A stretch of 64,000 nt of DNA from Terriglobia bacterium (GTDB lineage Bacteria; Acidobacteriota; Terriglobia; Terriglobales; Acidobacteriaceae), in assembly GCA_020073665.1 (NCBI GenBank), contig JAIQEU010000011.1, positions 62,001 through 126,000 of the forward strand. The letters run 5' to 3'. The translations under genes were made by a program, and so were the position numbers. The notes beneath the pieces are model-generated. The model had not been told where the DNA came from and did not search any database. It worked only from the letters and a program-made list of their open reading frames with translations. Below, in pieces: positions 18,604-27,397 of the stretch. The first letter of the stretch is position 1, and each line of letters opens with the position of its first letter.

Positions 18604-19287
18604 TCACACTCCCTTCATCGCCGGGTCCCAGATGAACTTGTGCATCTGCAGGCCCAGCCTTGCCTGGACGCCGTCGGCCAGCATCCACTGCGCCAGTTCG
18701 CACGGGTCGAGCAGGCAGTGCGAGGCGTCGCGCACCCCGCTCGCGCCTTTGCGGAAGGCCGGCGAAAACAACACGGCGTTGACCCGCCGGGCCAAATCGT
18801 GCCGCACCACAAAATCGCGGGCGAACTCGTAGTCGGTGCGGTCGCTGAGCACGAATTTGACCTCGTCCCTCGCGTGGAGCGCTTCCAGATTTTCCAGGTG
18901 AAAGGTATCCGGCTCGCCCGAGTTCGGGCACTTCACGTCGACGATCTTGACCACACCCTTCGGCACCCGCTCCAGGGGACGCTCCCCGCTGGTCTCCAGC
19001 AGCACGGTGTAGCCGTCATGCAGCAGGCGCTGCATCAGCGGGACAATCTCGCGCTCCTGCAACATGGGTTCTCCCCCGGTGATCTCGACCAATCCGCCGC
19101 CGGGGCTCAACTGCTCCACTTCTTCGGCGACCTCTTCCAGGGTCATGCGATGCCCGCCGAAGAAGGTGTACTCACTGTCGCACCAGGAGCACCGCAAGTT
19201 GCACCCGGTCAGCCGCACAAACACGCACGGCAGCCCAGCATGGGTGGATTCGCCCTGGATCGACTTGTAGATCTCGGTTACTTGCAC
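18604..19287 (-). CDS. queE: 7-carboxy-7-deazaguanine synthase QueE
   Basis: A 227-residue radical SAM enzyme that contracts carboxytetrahydropterin to 7-carboxy-7-deazaguanine. The N-terminus has EIYKSIQGEST and the cluster motif GCNLRCSWCD (C-X3-C-X2-C, about residues 29-37), followed by GGEPMLQ. The start codon is GTG at 19287. The middle gene of queD-queE-queC. Confidence 0.95.
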   Translation of the reverse strand: MQVTEIYKSIQGESTHAGLPCVFVRLTGCNLRCSWCDSEYTFFGGHRMTLEEVAEEVEQLSPGGGLVEITGGEPMLQEREIVPLMQRLLHDGYTVLLETSGERPLERVPKGVVKIVDVKCPNSGEPDTFHLENLEALHARDEVKFVLSDRTDYEFARDFVVRHDLARRVNAVLFSPAFRKGASGVRDASHCLLDPCELAQWMLADGVQARLGLQMHKFIWDPAMKGV

Positions 19288-19302
19288 CGGAATTGGCTTC
19301 CG

Positions 19303-19401
19303 TCAGATTGAATCATTGACTCATCGCGTCATTGAGACATCGGGGAAATCAGAACAACGTTGAAATGATTCAATGACCCAATCCCTCAATGATTCAATGG
19401 G
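19303..19401. repeat. Word-repeat hairpin between queD and queE
   Basis: TTGAATCATTGA (near 19306) is complementary to TCAATGATTCAA (near 19386). Intervening variants include CATCGCGTCATTGAG and ATGATTCAATGACCC. It fills the 115 bp gap between the two genes. Confidence 0.7.
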
Positions 19402-19402
19402 A

Positions 19403-19780
19403 TCACTCGCTGTACGTCGCTGTCGTCGTATCGGTTTCGAACACAGTCACGTTCTTCACATGCACCCGGCCCTGGGTCACCTGGTTGAGCCTGGCGTTGG
19501 TCTGTTCGTAGAAATACTTGGCCAGGTTTTCGGCCGAGGGATTCAAAGTCGTAAACGGCTCCAGGTCGTTGATCATCTGGTGGTCGAGTCGCTCGATGGC
19601 GTGCTTCATGACTTCGCGCAAGTCCTTGAAGTCGAGCAGCAGCCCGGCCTTGTCCAGTTCCTTGCCCGCCAGCGTGACCCGCACCTTGTAGTTGTGGCCG
19701 TGCGGATTCTCGCACTTGCCCTTGTAATTGCGCAGGTAGTGCCCCGCGGCAAAAGAATCATCTACGGTGACTTCGAACAT
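19403..19780 (-). CDS. queD: 6-carboxytetrahydropterin synthase QueD
   Basis: A 125-residue homologue of 6-pyruvoyltetrahydropterin synthase, acting in queuosine precursor synthesis. Zinc ligands are His in FAAGHYL and in PHGHNYKV; the catalytic part near the C-terminus includes VFETDTTTATY. The length is canonical. It is the first gene of the que run. Confidence 0.93.
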   Translation of the reverse strand: MFEVTVDDSFAAGHYLRNYKGKCENPHGHNYKVRVTLAGKELDKAGLLLDFKDLREVMKHAIERLDHQMINDLEPFTTLNPSAENLAKYFYEQTNARLNQVTQGRVHVKNVTVFETDTTTATYSE

Positions 19781-19861
19781 GGACCCTCTCTCCGAACAAC
19801 AAGCGAAAACGCTGCAAACGGCAGCCTTCTATTGTACCGCTTGTCGAGAGGGCATCCCTTG

Positions 19862-20404
19862 TCACCCGCGTGCCAGGGCACGGAACAATGCAATCGGACC
19901 CAGAATGCCGACCGCAACTCCGTATCCCAGGTCTGCCCATACCACGCGGGCGTAGTTCAACACCATGAGTACGGCAGCCAACGGGTAGCTGATGATGGCC
20001 AGGATATTTCCGTGCCTCGCCCTCGCCGGCGCCAATTCCCAGATGTTGCTCAAGTCTTCTTTGGAGGGGAAAGCATGCATGCCGATGGATAGCCCGAGCC
20101 AATAAAAGAAATACGCCAGCAAATCGTCCACTTTCAGTTCCCAAACCGGAAGAAATGCTGCGGTGCAGAAGGTCATACAAAGCAGAGTGTTGGCGAAGAA
20201 CGGCCCCATGCTCACGAAGAACAAGGCGGTAAAATTATCGGTTCGTTCGTGGATTACGTAGCCAGCGGGATTCCCCAAGCGGAAGAAGCAGACGTCATAA
20301 ACCTGCAGTTTGAAAAGCTTGCAGAAGAACAGGTGTCCGGTCTCGTGGATGATGACGCCGGGAAAGGTCACGGCCGCGATCAGGAACCCCGGGATGAAGA
20401 ACAT
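19862..20404 (-). CDS. M50-like membrane zinc peptidase
   Basis: A 180-residue polytopic membrane protein. The HETGH motif at about residues 20-24 lies in a hydrophobic segment, as in site-2-type peptidases, followed by more hydrophobic segments (about 60-85, 90-110 and 135-160). The second metal ligand typical of M50 is less clear; SKEDLSNIWEL could be in that position. GGAGG precedes the ATG. It is only 11 bp after the zinc-ribbon/TPR gene on the same strand, so the two are probably cotranscribed and functionally linked. Confidence 0.7.
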   Translation of the reverse strand: MFFIPGFLIAAVTFPGVIIHETGHLFFCKLFKLQVYDVCFFRLGNPAGYVIHERTDNFTALFFVSMGPFFANTLLCMTFCTAAFLPVWELKVDDLLAYFFYWLGLSIGMHAFPSKEDLSNIWELAPARARHGNILAIISYPLAAVLMVLNYARVVWADLGYGVAVGILGPIALFRALARG

Positions 20405-20415
20405 GCTTCCTCCAA

Positions 20416-21486
20416 CTACTTACCCTGTTTGTCCCCGCTGCGGAATCTGCGGTCATATTCCTGCTTGCTGATGATGTCCCGCTTGTCCAATCGGTAACGA
20501 ATGCGTTCGGCGTACTCCTGGAATAGCTGTTGTTGTGTGGAATCACCCTGGATCAGCTGCTGTGACTTCGCCAACATGTCCTCGGATTGTCGCCGGAAAG
20601 GAGCATCTCCCGTCACTGCGTACTTGCAGGCCAGCGCGCTTGACAAAACGCCTGCGGTTTCCGAACTGGCGTGCTCATCCCACTGTTTCTCGGCAATCGA
20701 CAAGAAGGTGTCGTAATCCTTACGGTCGAAGGCCGCGCCCTCATCGTAGTATTCCGCGGCCTGAGTGAGGCCCTGAGCTTCTGGATACATCGCGGCTGCC
20801 TGGTGCATAAGGCGCGCAGCTTCCTCTCCGTGGCCTTCTTGCTGCTCCAGTTTGCTGGCTTGGTCAGCCTTTTCAAAGGCGGCTATCGCCCGCTTCCACA
20901 ATCCCTCAACCTCTTGGAAGTCACGGTCGCTGCTGTCTTCGAACCGGCCGTTGTTGTGTCCCTGGAGCGCCTTCTGAGCAGTTTGGATGTCGCCGGACAA
21001 TAGTGCTGCCTTAGCGGCCAGGAGCACAGCTTTGTCCGAGTCCGGAGCTATCTGTAGAGTTTCCTGCAGGTAGGGCAGGGCATCGGCATAGCGCCCCTGT
21101 CTTACCAGGCGTTCACCAATGTACATAGTGCGGCCAGCGTGAAAATACTTGCGGCCATGCACTAGCGCAACCGCAAGCAGCAACAGCAAGCCCACGAGCG
21201 AAAGTCTCAGCCATTGCGGATACGGCCAATTCGAAACCAACGGTCCGCAAGTTGGACAGAAGGGGTGTTTCCCAACTAGCGGGAAGTCCATGCTCCCGTT
21301 GTCAGCGCCGCAACGGACGCAGACTGTATTGTCAGTGAGGGAGATGTACTCGGACGGTAAACCGCTTTCTTTGGCCTCTCGTGACGCCTTCCACACGCAG
21401 GGTTCGCAGTAGGTCATTCCATTGAGGCTGTAGAAGGAGCGGATGGACTTCGTCAATCCGCATTGACAGCAGGTGCCCTGGCGCAT
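20416..21486 (-). CDS. Zinc-ribbon, membrane-anchored TPR protein
   Basis: A 356-residue protein. Two CxxC-type zinc ribbons occupy the first 70 residues (CCQCGL, YCEPC, CVRCG and CPTCG), one transmembrane helix follows (about 85-103; LSLVGLLLLLAVALVHG), then TPR-like repeats to the C-terminus. The start ATG at 21486 is chosen because CATAAT ends 9 nt before it, whereas a GTG at 21504 lies upstream of that box. No named family is recognised. The companion gene is the M50-like peptidase, so an envelope stress or signalling module is possible (inference). Confidence 0.75.
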   Translation of the reverse strand: MRQGTCCQCGLTKSIRSFYSLNGMTYCEPCVWKASREAKESGLPSEYISLTDNTVCVRCGADNGSMDFPLVGKHPFCPTCGPLVSNWPYPQWLRLSLVGLLLLLAVALVHGRKYFHAGRTMYIGERLVRQGRYADALPYLQETLQIAPDSDKAVLLAAKAALLSGDIQTAQKALQGHNNGRFEDSSDRDFQEVEGLWKRAIAAFEKADQASKLEQQEGHGEEAARLMHQAAAMYPEAQGLTQAAEYYDEGAAFDRKDYDTFLSIAEKQWDEHASSETAGVLSSALACKYAVTGDAPFRRQSEDMLAKSQQLIQGDSTQQQLFQEYAERIRYRLDKRDIISKQEYDRRFRSGDKQGK

Positions 21487-21495
21487 GGCGCGCGA

Positions 21496-21501
21496 ATTAT
21501 G
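21496..21501 (-). promoter_or_regulatory. Probable -10 of the zinc-ribbon/TPR gene
   Basis: CATAAT on the minus strand (21501 to 21496), 9 nt before the ATG at 21486 and with no Shine-Dalgarno. It has the same geometry as the ligA, selB and FAD oxidoreductase boxes. Confidence 0.4.
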
Positions 21502-21579
21502 CACCGGAATCAGGAATTTGAAAAGTGCTTTGAAACAAGCAAGGGCGAGGCTGGATAGTTCGAGTCGGGGCCTCCGTGT

Positions 21580-23574
21580 CTATGGGACCCCGAAAAATTC
21601 CTCCACCGCCCGCATGTCAGTCGTCTTGCGGTACGGCGGCAGGCTCTCCACGAATACTCGCCCGTACTGCTTCTTTAGAATGCGGTTATCCAGCAGAGCC
21701 AGCAGGCCGCGATCGTGCAGCGATCGGATCAGCCGCCCAAAGCCCTGTTTCAGCGTAATCACCGCTGCTGGTACTTGGTATTGGAAAAACGCGTTGCCGC
21801 CATCAGCGTCGATTGATTTGACCCGCGCCGCCACGATCGGATCGCTGGGCACGGCGAACGGCAGACGATCGATAATCACGCAGCTGAGTTGCTCGCCCTG
21901 CACGTCCACCCCCTGCCAGAAGGAAGAAGTTGCGAACAGCACACAGTGCGGCGTCAGGCGGAATTCTTCGAGCAGCGCCGTTTTCGGAGCATCACCCTGC
22001 AGCAGCATGGGAAATTCCAGCTCGCCCAGCAAGCGCTGATAGACGTCGTTCATCTGCGCGTAGCTGGTGAACAGCACAAAAGCCCGTCCGCGTGTGATCT
22101 CCAGCAGCCGCCGGATACGGTCTGCCGCCTTCGCCGCAAACAGGGGCGTGCGCGGATCAGGCAAGTCGGGAGGCACATAGAGCAGCGCCTGGTTTTCGTA
22201 ATCGAAGTGCGAGGGCAGCACCAGTTCGCGCGCATGATCGAGCCCCAGCCGGCGGCGCATATATTCGAACTCGCCACCCACGGCCAGCGTGGCTGAAGTC
22301 AGCACCGCGCACTCCAGCGAGTCGAACAGGCAGGTCTTGAGGATGGGCGCCACGTCGATGGGAGTGGCTTGCAGAAAGACGTTGGAACGGTCGCGTCCGC
22401 CGCGGCGCCGTTCGATCCAGAACACCGTGTTGTGGTCTTCCGACTCCATCAGGAAGCCAAGCTGCACCTGCAGTTCTTGCGCTCGCCGCGCGAAATTGAA
22501 GACCTCCTCCGGCTTCGACGGCAGATTCTCGAGTTCTGCTCCCAACCTTTGCAACGACTGCTGCAGCGCGATGAACTCTTCGCCATTCTCTTCGAGGAAC
22601 TCGCGCCGGTTCTCAAAGGCAAACCGTCCCTCACCCGGCGGCAGAAGAGAAAAGAAGAATCCCGAGCGTTCGCGCAAGGACTTGATTGCGCCCGACAGCG
22701 AAGCCGTGAACATCTTGTTCCGCTGCAGCGAGGCTTCCACGTCGCGGCCCAGTTCTTCCACCCGCGCATTGCTGACGGAAACCCCGAAGTAGCTGCCGGC
22801 AATATCTTCCAGTTCGTGGGCTTCGTCGAAGATCACCGCGCCCACCTCCGGCAGGATGCCCGCATCCGGCGCGTACTCGGCCTGCTGCTTGATGGCCAGG
22901 TCGGCAAAGAACAGATGATGGTTAACGATGATGATGTCGCTTTCCGTCGCCCTCCGGTGCATTTCGGTGATGAAGCACTTGTCCCAGGAACTGCATTTCT
23001 GCCCAAGGCAAGTGTCAGACCGCGCGTCCAACTTGTGCCACAGCGCACTGGCTTCGGGCAATCCCGCCAGCTCGGCCCGATCACCCGTCTGCGTCACCTT
23101 CTCCCACGCCGCGATGGCGCGGTAGTGCTCGATTTCCTCCAGCCCGCTGAGCACGGGCTGGTCAGTCAGGTCATAGAGTTTCTTGCGGCACAGGTAATTG
23201 TTGCGCCCCTTCATGTAGCAGACGTTCAGCTTGCCATCGCCGTTCGGAAACAACGCTTGCTCAAGAAATGGGATATCTTTATAGAAGAGCTGTTCTTGCA
23301 GGTTCTTGGTGCCGGTGGAAATAATCACCCGCTTACCGGAGCGGATGACAGGCACCAGGTAAGCCAGCGTCTTGCCCGTACCGGTGCCCGCTTCCACGAT
23401 CAGATGGCGCTTCTCTTCCAGCGCCTGTTCCACGGCTTGCGCCATTTGCAGCTGCCCGCGGCGGAATTCGTAGGCAGGATGCGTCCGCGAAAGCACTCCC
23501 CCGGGAGCGAAGAACTGGTAGAGCGAGACATCTTTCTTTCCCGCAGGAGTCGAGGGCTGGGAGGTAGAGGCCAC
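21580..23574 (-). CDS. DinG/XPD-family ATP-dependent helicase
   Basis: A 664-residue superfamily 2 helicase that probably unwinds damaged DNA or R-loops. Walker A is VEAGTGTGKTLAY near residue 62, and the DEAH box is VIFDEAHELEDI. Cysteines in CYMKGRNNYLC and CLGQKCSSWDKC suggest the iron-sulfur cluster of XPD/DinG proteins. The C-terminal motif VI region is QGFGRLIRS. There is no N-terminal exonuclease domain. The start codon is GTG at 23574. TATTAT on the minus strand ends 9 nt before it and overlaps the -10 of der. Confidence 0.9.
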   Translation of the reverse strand: MASTSQPSTPAGKKDVSLYQFFAPGGVLSRTHPAYEFRRGQLQMAQAVEQALEEKRHLIVEAGTGTGKTLAYLVPVIRSGKRVIISTGTKNLQEQLFYKDIPFLEQALFPNGDGKLNVCYMKGRNNYLCRKKLYDLTDQPVLSGLEEIEHYRAIAAWEKVTQTGDRAELAGLPEASALWHKLDARSDTCLGQKCSSWDKCFITEMHRRATESDIIIVNHHLFFADLAIKQQAEYAPDAGILPEVGAVIFDEAHELEDIAGSYFGVSVSNARVEELGRDVEASLQRNKMFTASLSGAIKSLRERSGFFFSLLPPGEGRFAFENRREFLEENGEEFIALQQSLQRLGAELENLPSKPEEVFNFARRAQELQVQLGFLMESEDHNTVFWIERRRGGRDRSNVFLQATPIDVAPILKTCLFDSLECAVLTSATLAVGGEFEYMRRRLGLDHARELVLPSHFDYENQALLYVPPDLPDPRTPLFAAKAADRIRRLLEITRGRAFVLFTSYAQMNDVYQRLLGELEFPMLLQGDAPKTALLEEFRLTPHCVLFATSSFWQGVDVQGEQLSCVIIDRLPFAVPSDPIVAARVKSIDADGGNAFFQYQVPAAVITLKQGFGRLIRSLHDRGLLALLDNRILKKQYGRVFVESLPPYRKTTDMRAVEEFFGVP

Positions 23575-23582
23575 GGAGTCTC

Positions 23583-23589
23583 TATAATA
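23583..23589. promoter_or_regulatory. Overlapping divergent -10 boxes of the dinG-like gene and der
   Basis: TATAATA reads TATAAT on the plus strand (23583-23588, 12 nt before the der ATG at 23601) and TATTAT on the minus strand (23589 to 23584, 9 nt before the helicase GTG). No Shine-Dalgarno is seen for either gene. Confidence 0.5.
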
Positions 23590-23600
23590 CTCGGTACTGA

Positions 23601-25094
23601 ATGACCCGAATTCGATCCAGTTCGATGACCGACACCACGGTAGGCCTGCCGACGCTGGCCATCGTGGGCCGCCCCAATGTGGGCAAGTCCACGCTGTTCA
23701 ATCGCATTGTCGGATCGCGGCGGGCCATTGTCGGCGATGAGCCGGGTATCACCCGCGACCGTCTCTACGGCCAGGCCAACTGGCGCGGGCGCCGCCTGCG
23801 CATTGTGGACACCGGCGGCATCATCCCGGAAGAGAAGGATTTCATCCCGGCGGAGATCTTCCGCCAGGCGAAAGTTGCGCTGGAGGAAGCCGACGCCGTC
23901 ATCATGGTCGTCGACGGCCGCACCGAACTCGCCGGCCCCGACCTGGAACTGGCTCGGCTCATGATCCGCGGTGGCAAGCCGTTGTTCCTGGCGGTCAACA
24001 AAGTTGATACCGAAAAACAGGCGAATCTTATCGACGACTTCCACGGTCTCGGTATTCGCAAGCTGTTTGCTGTTTCCGCCGAGCACGGACGAGGGGTGGA
24101 CGACCTGCTGGATGCCATCCTTGAGGCCCTCCCGCCGGAGCCGGAAGAAAGTAGCGCCGGCGTCCCGCCGGCCACCGTGGAGCCAGAACTCTCATCTGCG
24201 GAAGGTTCTTCAATTGCCGCCGAGGGCGGCGGTGCTACCACTGCCGAGCCGCGCGAAGTCAAAGTAGCCATCATCGGACATCCCAACGTCGGCAAGTCGA
24301 CGCTGCTGAACCGGCTCACCGGAACTTCGCGGGCCATCGTTTCCCCGATTCCCGGCACCACGCGCGACGCGGTCGACGAACTAGTCGAGCGCGATGGCCA
24401 CGTTTTTCGATTCATCGACACCGCCGGAATTCGCCGCAAAGGCAAGACCCATCTGATGGCGGAGAAGCTTTCCGTGGTCATGGCGCGCAAGCATCTGGAA
24501 GCCGCCGACATCGCGCTGCTGGTGATCGACGCTACCGAAGGCGTGAGCGCACTCGACGCCAGCATCGCCGGCTACGCCCACGAAAGCGGGCGCTCGGTCA
24601 TCATCGTGGTGAACAAGTGGGACCTGGTGATCGCCCGCCAGGCCCAGCCGGGCAGGCCGTCGAAAGCCGGACGCATGCAGGAGAGCAAGCGTCCCGCCGA
24701 CCGCGAGGCCTACGAACTGAGAGTGCGCGATGCGCTCAAGTTCCTCAGTTATGCCCCGGTGCTGTTTGTGTCTGCCTCTACGGGCGTCGGCACCGACAAG
24801 ATTTGGCCGGTGCTTAACGAAGTTGCCAGCGAGCGGCGCAAGCGCATCACCACCGGCGAGATGAACCGCTTTCTCAAGTACGTGGATTTCGAACGCGCCT
24901 CGGTCCCCATGCGCCAGCGGGTGAGGATCCTCTACCTGACGCAGGCCAGCGTGGCGCCGCCCACATTCGTGCTGTTCACCGACCGCGCCGTTAAGCTGCA
25001 CTTTTCCTACCAGCGCTTTCTGGAAAACCAGATTCGCCGCGCCTTCGGTTTTGTGGGGACCCCGATCTGGATCAAGAACCGGGCACGAGACTGA
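23601..25094 (+). CDS. der: Ribosome-assembly GTPase Der (EngA)
   Basis: A tandem GTPase of 497 residues needed for 50S maturation. Both G domains are complete: GRPNVGKST, DTGG and NKVD in the first, GHPNVGKST, DTAG and NKWD in the second, followed by the KH-like C-terminal domain ending FVGTPIWIKNRARD. The linker between G domains is unusually long and low-complexity (about residues 175-220) and contains a palindromic insert. A short extra loop follows NKWD. An in-frame ATG at 23625 is an alternative start. It is convergent with the VOC gene. Confidence 0.95.
   Translation: MTRIRSSSMTDTTVGLPTLAIVGRPNVGKSTLFNRIVGSRRAIVGDEPGITRDRLYGQANWRGRRLRIVDTGGIIPEEKDFIPAEIFRQAKVALEEADAVIMVVDGRTELAGPDLELARLMIRGGKPLFLAVNKVDTEKQANLIDDFHGLGIRKLFAVSAEHGRGVDDLLDAILEALPPEPEESSAGVPPATVEPELSSAEGSSIAAEGGGATTAEPREVKVAIIGHPNVGKSTLLNRLTGTSRAIVSPIPGTTRDAVDELVERDGHVFRFIDTAGIRRKGKTHLMAEKLSVVMARKHLEAADIALLVIDATEGVSALDASIAGYAHESGRSVIIVVNKWDLVIARQAQPGRPSKAGRMQESKRPADREAYELRVRDALKFLSYAPVLFVSASTGVGTDKIWPVLNEVASERRKRITTGEMNRFLKYVDFERASVPMRQRVRILYLTQASVAPPTFVLFTDRAVKLHFSYQRFLENQIRRAFGFVGTPIWIKNRARD
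24154..24173. repeat. GC-rich palindrome within the der linker
   Basis: GCCGGCG and CGCCGGC form a stem around TCC in coding sequence for the linker segment SAGVPPATVE. It resembles REP-like intergenic palindromes common in this type of genome, and the surrounding linker is low-complexity. Confidence 0.45.
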
Positions 25095-25106
25095 GTTGGA
25101 GTCCTG

Positions 25107-25472
25107 TTACCCGGGCTCCTGGTAGAGGCCGATCACGTTTCCTGCTGGATCGCGGAATCTCGCAGTGATTTCCGGCGCATCCGCGCCGATCGGTTGCACG
25201 ATCTCGCCTCCGTTGGCGACGATTGCCCCAAGTGTCGCGGCTACGCTGTCGACCATGACGTAGATCATAAGGCCGGGCTGTGAGGCAGGCGGTCGCCCGA
25301 GTACCCAGGTGCCGCTCACCTCGCCGGTGGTGTCATCAAAGGCGATGCGACCGTCGCCGCGTTGCCGGATGTGCCAGCCGAAGGCCCGTTTGTAGAAGTC
25401 GGCTGAGCGCGCTATGTCGGTGGCGGGAATCTCGAGGTAGCAGATCTTGCCGTTCGCAAGCGTGGGAGGCAC
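25107..25472 (-). CDS. VOC (glyoxalase-like) family protein
   Basis: A 121-residue single VOC module: KICYLEIPATDIARSADFYKRAFGW at the N-terminus and ARFRDPAGNVIGLYQEPG at the C-terminus. Family members act as dioxygenases, isomerases or resistance proteins. Here the metal ligands are not fully clear, so the activity is undefined. The start is GTG at 25472. It lies downstream of the isochorismatase-like gene on the same strand and may be cotranscribed. Confidence 0.8.
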   Translation of the reverse strand: MPPTLANGKICYLEIPATDIARSADFYKRAFGWHIRQRGDGRIAFDDTTGEVSGTWVLGRPPASQPGLMIYVMVDSVAATLGAIVANGGEIVQPIGADAPEITARFRDPAGNVIGLYQEPG

Positions 25473-25542
25473 AAGTGTTCCTTCAGGGGCGTCACTCTAG
25501 CACGCTCTCAAGCTCAAATCAATTTCGACTTTCCTGCTGATG

Positions 25543-26193
25543 TCACGATCGGGAACTTGCCTCTAACGAAGCTCCCATCTCTGCCAGCAGCTCATCGCTT
25601 GAGACCACACGTCCGAACAACAGGTCGATGTTCTTCAACGTTGCCTGGTGCATAGCCTCGTCAAACGTCGCGTTCAGGTCGCTGGGGAATACTACCTTGT
25701 AGTCGCGCATGAAAGCCGAGCGGGCTGTCGATTCGCAGCAAGCATTGGTGGCGGTCCCGGTGATGATCACGGTGTCCACCTGGTGATAGCGCAGGATGGC
25801 GTCCAGATCGGTTTCGAAAAAGGCGTCGAATTTGTGTTTCACAATCCTGTATTCGAGTTTTCCCTCCCGCGGTTGCAGCATGCGCGGGTACATCTCATAG
25901 CTGGGCTCGCCTTGCCACAGGATGTGGTCCTCTGCGATCGGCGGAAATTTCCGCAGCATCAGCCCTCCGTAGGGAGGGCGATGATCGGATTGGGTCCAGA
26001 CGATCGGGATTTTCGAGGCGCGAGCAAACTGGATCAGTTGCTCCAGGCGGGGAATCATGGTTCGGGCTGCGGGCGTCTCGAAGACTGCGCCTTCGGCAAC
26101 AAAAGCATTCTGCATGTCGATGACAATCAGGGCGCAGCTGCGAGGCGCGATGGTGAAGAAGTCTCTTCCTGAAGCGCTGGGACCAGAGGACAT
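25543..26193 (-). CDS. Isochorismatase-like cysteine hydrolase
   Basis: A 216-residue hydrolase. The catalytic triad is visible as Asp in VIDMQNAF, Lys in VKHKFDAF and Cys in GTATNACCESTAR. The last segment resembles ureidoacrylate or N-carbamoyl amidohydrolases (RutB type) more than true isochorismatases. It is the third enzyme of a run with two nitrilase-superfamily amidohydrolases, which suggests breakdown of an amide or ureido compound (inference). AAGGAG precedes the ATG. Confidence 0.85.
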   Translation of the reverse strand: MSSGPSASGRDFFTIAPRSCALIVIDMQNAFVAEGAVFETPAARTMIPRLEQLIQFARASKIPIVWTQSDHRPPYGGLMLRKFPPIAEDHILWQGEPSYEMYPRMLQPREGKLEYRIVKHKFDAFFETDLDAILRYHQVDTVIITGTATNACCESTARSAFMRDYKVVFPSDLNATFDEAMHQATLKNIDLLFGRVVSSDELLAEMGASLEASSRS

Positions 26194-26240
26194 GGGCTTC
26201 TCCTTCCAAATCTCTTAACGCATCACCGCGAAGCTTGTAC

Positions 26241-27350
26241 TTATCGTGCCAGGCGTTCGATGGCTGATTCCAGTTCCTGCTTGCCCAGTTCGTGACTCTC
26301 CGCGATGGCTTCGATCTCATGCGGAGATTTCTTTTCCAGAGCCTCCACGGCGAGTCCCGCCAGGCTGGGCTCCGCCGACTTCATATACTGCAGGCGAACG
26401 ATGTCCGGACGCGCGTAATGGCCCACCGTGTCAATGATGGCCTTCCAGACCTTGATCATGTCAGCCTGGCATTCGGCGTAGAGGATGGTGTCGCCCGAGG
26501 TCGGAGGAACCAGGGGAATGCCCAGCGGCGCGACGATCTGGCTGCCGCCATGCGCGTAATCCAGGTTCACAGTCTCACGCAGCGGAAAATCCGGCGGCAG
26601 ATCGTTCGCGGTCATGTAGCCGCAGGCGGAAAGCACAAAAGCTCCGGCTTCCATGGCATGCGCACGCGTCAACGTGTGCCCCCAGAAGAGCCGGCCCTCC
26701 AGGTCAGGCTCTTCCAACTTGGGACCGGTATGAAGAGAGAACGCTCCGGGGAAGACAGAGATATGAAAGTCCTCTCCCTGTTCGATCATGCGGGCGCGAA
26801 TGAGCGGCATCAGATGCTCGCCGCAAATGAGTCCGCCGATGCGGCCAATGTCGGTCTCGTACGTGACCAGATCGGTGCCATCGCCGGGTCCCCAGATTGC
26901 CCGCTCGACGAACGTGGGCACGGTCTTGCGGTGGCGGCCCAGGATTTTGCCCGTCCGCTCGATGAACAACAGAGTGTTGTAGATGGTGTGAACGCCACGC
27001 CGGGAATCCATCTCGTTGCAGCCAATGACCACATGGGCATTGGCCTTGGCCGCCGCGTGGCACAGACGTTCGGTGTCTTCACTGGGAATCAGCAGAGCCT
27101 GGTCGTAGAACTGAATCCGAACCGGAATCCAGTTCTGCAGCTTCGACTCCCAACCTTCACCCCAATAGGGATAGCCTGCTAGCCAGGTTTCCGTGAAAGC
27201 GATGAGTTCAGCGCCGTGGCTCGCAGCCTCGTGAATCTTCTGACAGGCGCGGTCTACGCTCTTCTCTCTATCCAGGTAAACCGGTGGCGTCTGCACCACC
27301 GCCACTTTGACGCTGCTGCGACCGCCGAGAACTTTGTCTGCCGGTTTCAT
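26241..27350 (-). CDS. Nitrilase-superfamily carbon-nitrogen hydrolase, copy 1
   Basis: A 369-residue hydrolase of the nitrilase branch. Catalytic residues are Glu in AFTETWLAGYPYW, Lys in GRHRKTVPTFVER and Cys in GGLICGEHLMP, followed by a long C-terminal extension ending LGKQELESAIERLAR. The motif around the cysteine and the length are closer to true nitrilases than to amidases. The enzyme is cytoplasmic by sequence. It lies 47 bp from both the next nitrilase-like gene and the isochorismatase-like gene, indicating one transcript. Confidence 0.88.
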   Translation of the reverse strand: MKPADKVLGGRSSVKVAVVQTPPVYLDREKSVDRACQKIHEAASHGAELIAFTETWLAGYPYWGEGWESKLQNWIPVRIQFYDQALLIPSEDTERLCHAAAKANAHVVIGCNEMDSRRGVHTIYNTLLFIERTGKILGRHRKTVPTFVERAIWGPGDGTDLVTYETDIGRIGGLICGEHLMPLIRARMIEQGEDFHISVFPGAFSLHTGPKLEEPDLEGRLFWGHTLTRAHAMEAGAFVLSACGYMTANDLPPDFPLRETVNLDYAHGGSQIVAPLGIPLVPPTSGDTILYAECQADMIKVWKAIIDTVGHYARPDIVRLQYMKSAEPSLAGLAVEALEKKSPHEIEAIAESHELGKQELESAIERLAR

Positions 27351-27397
27351 GTGGTTCCCCTGTGCTCGAATGTCGGCGCAACTTCCCGAACGCCAGC

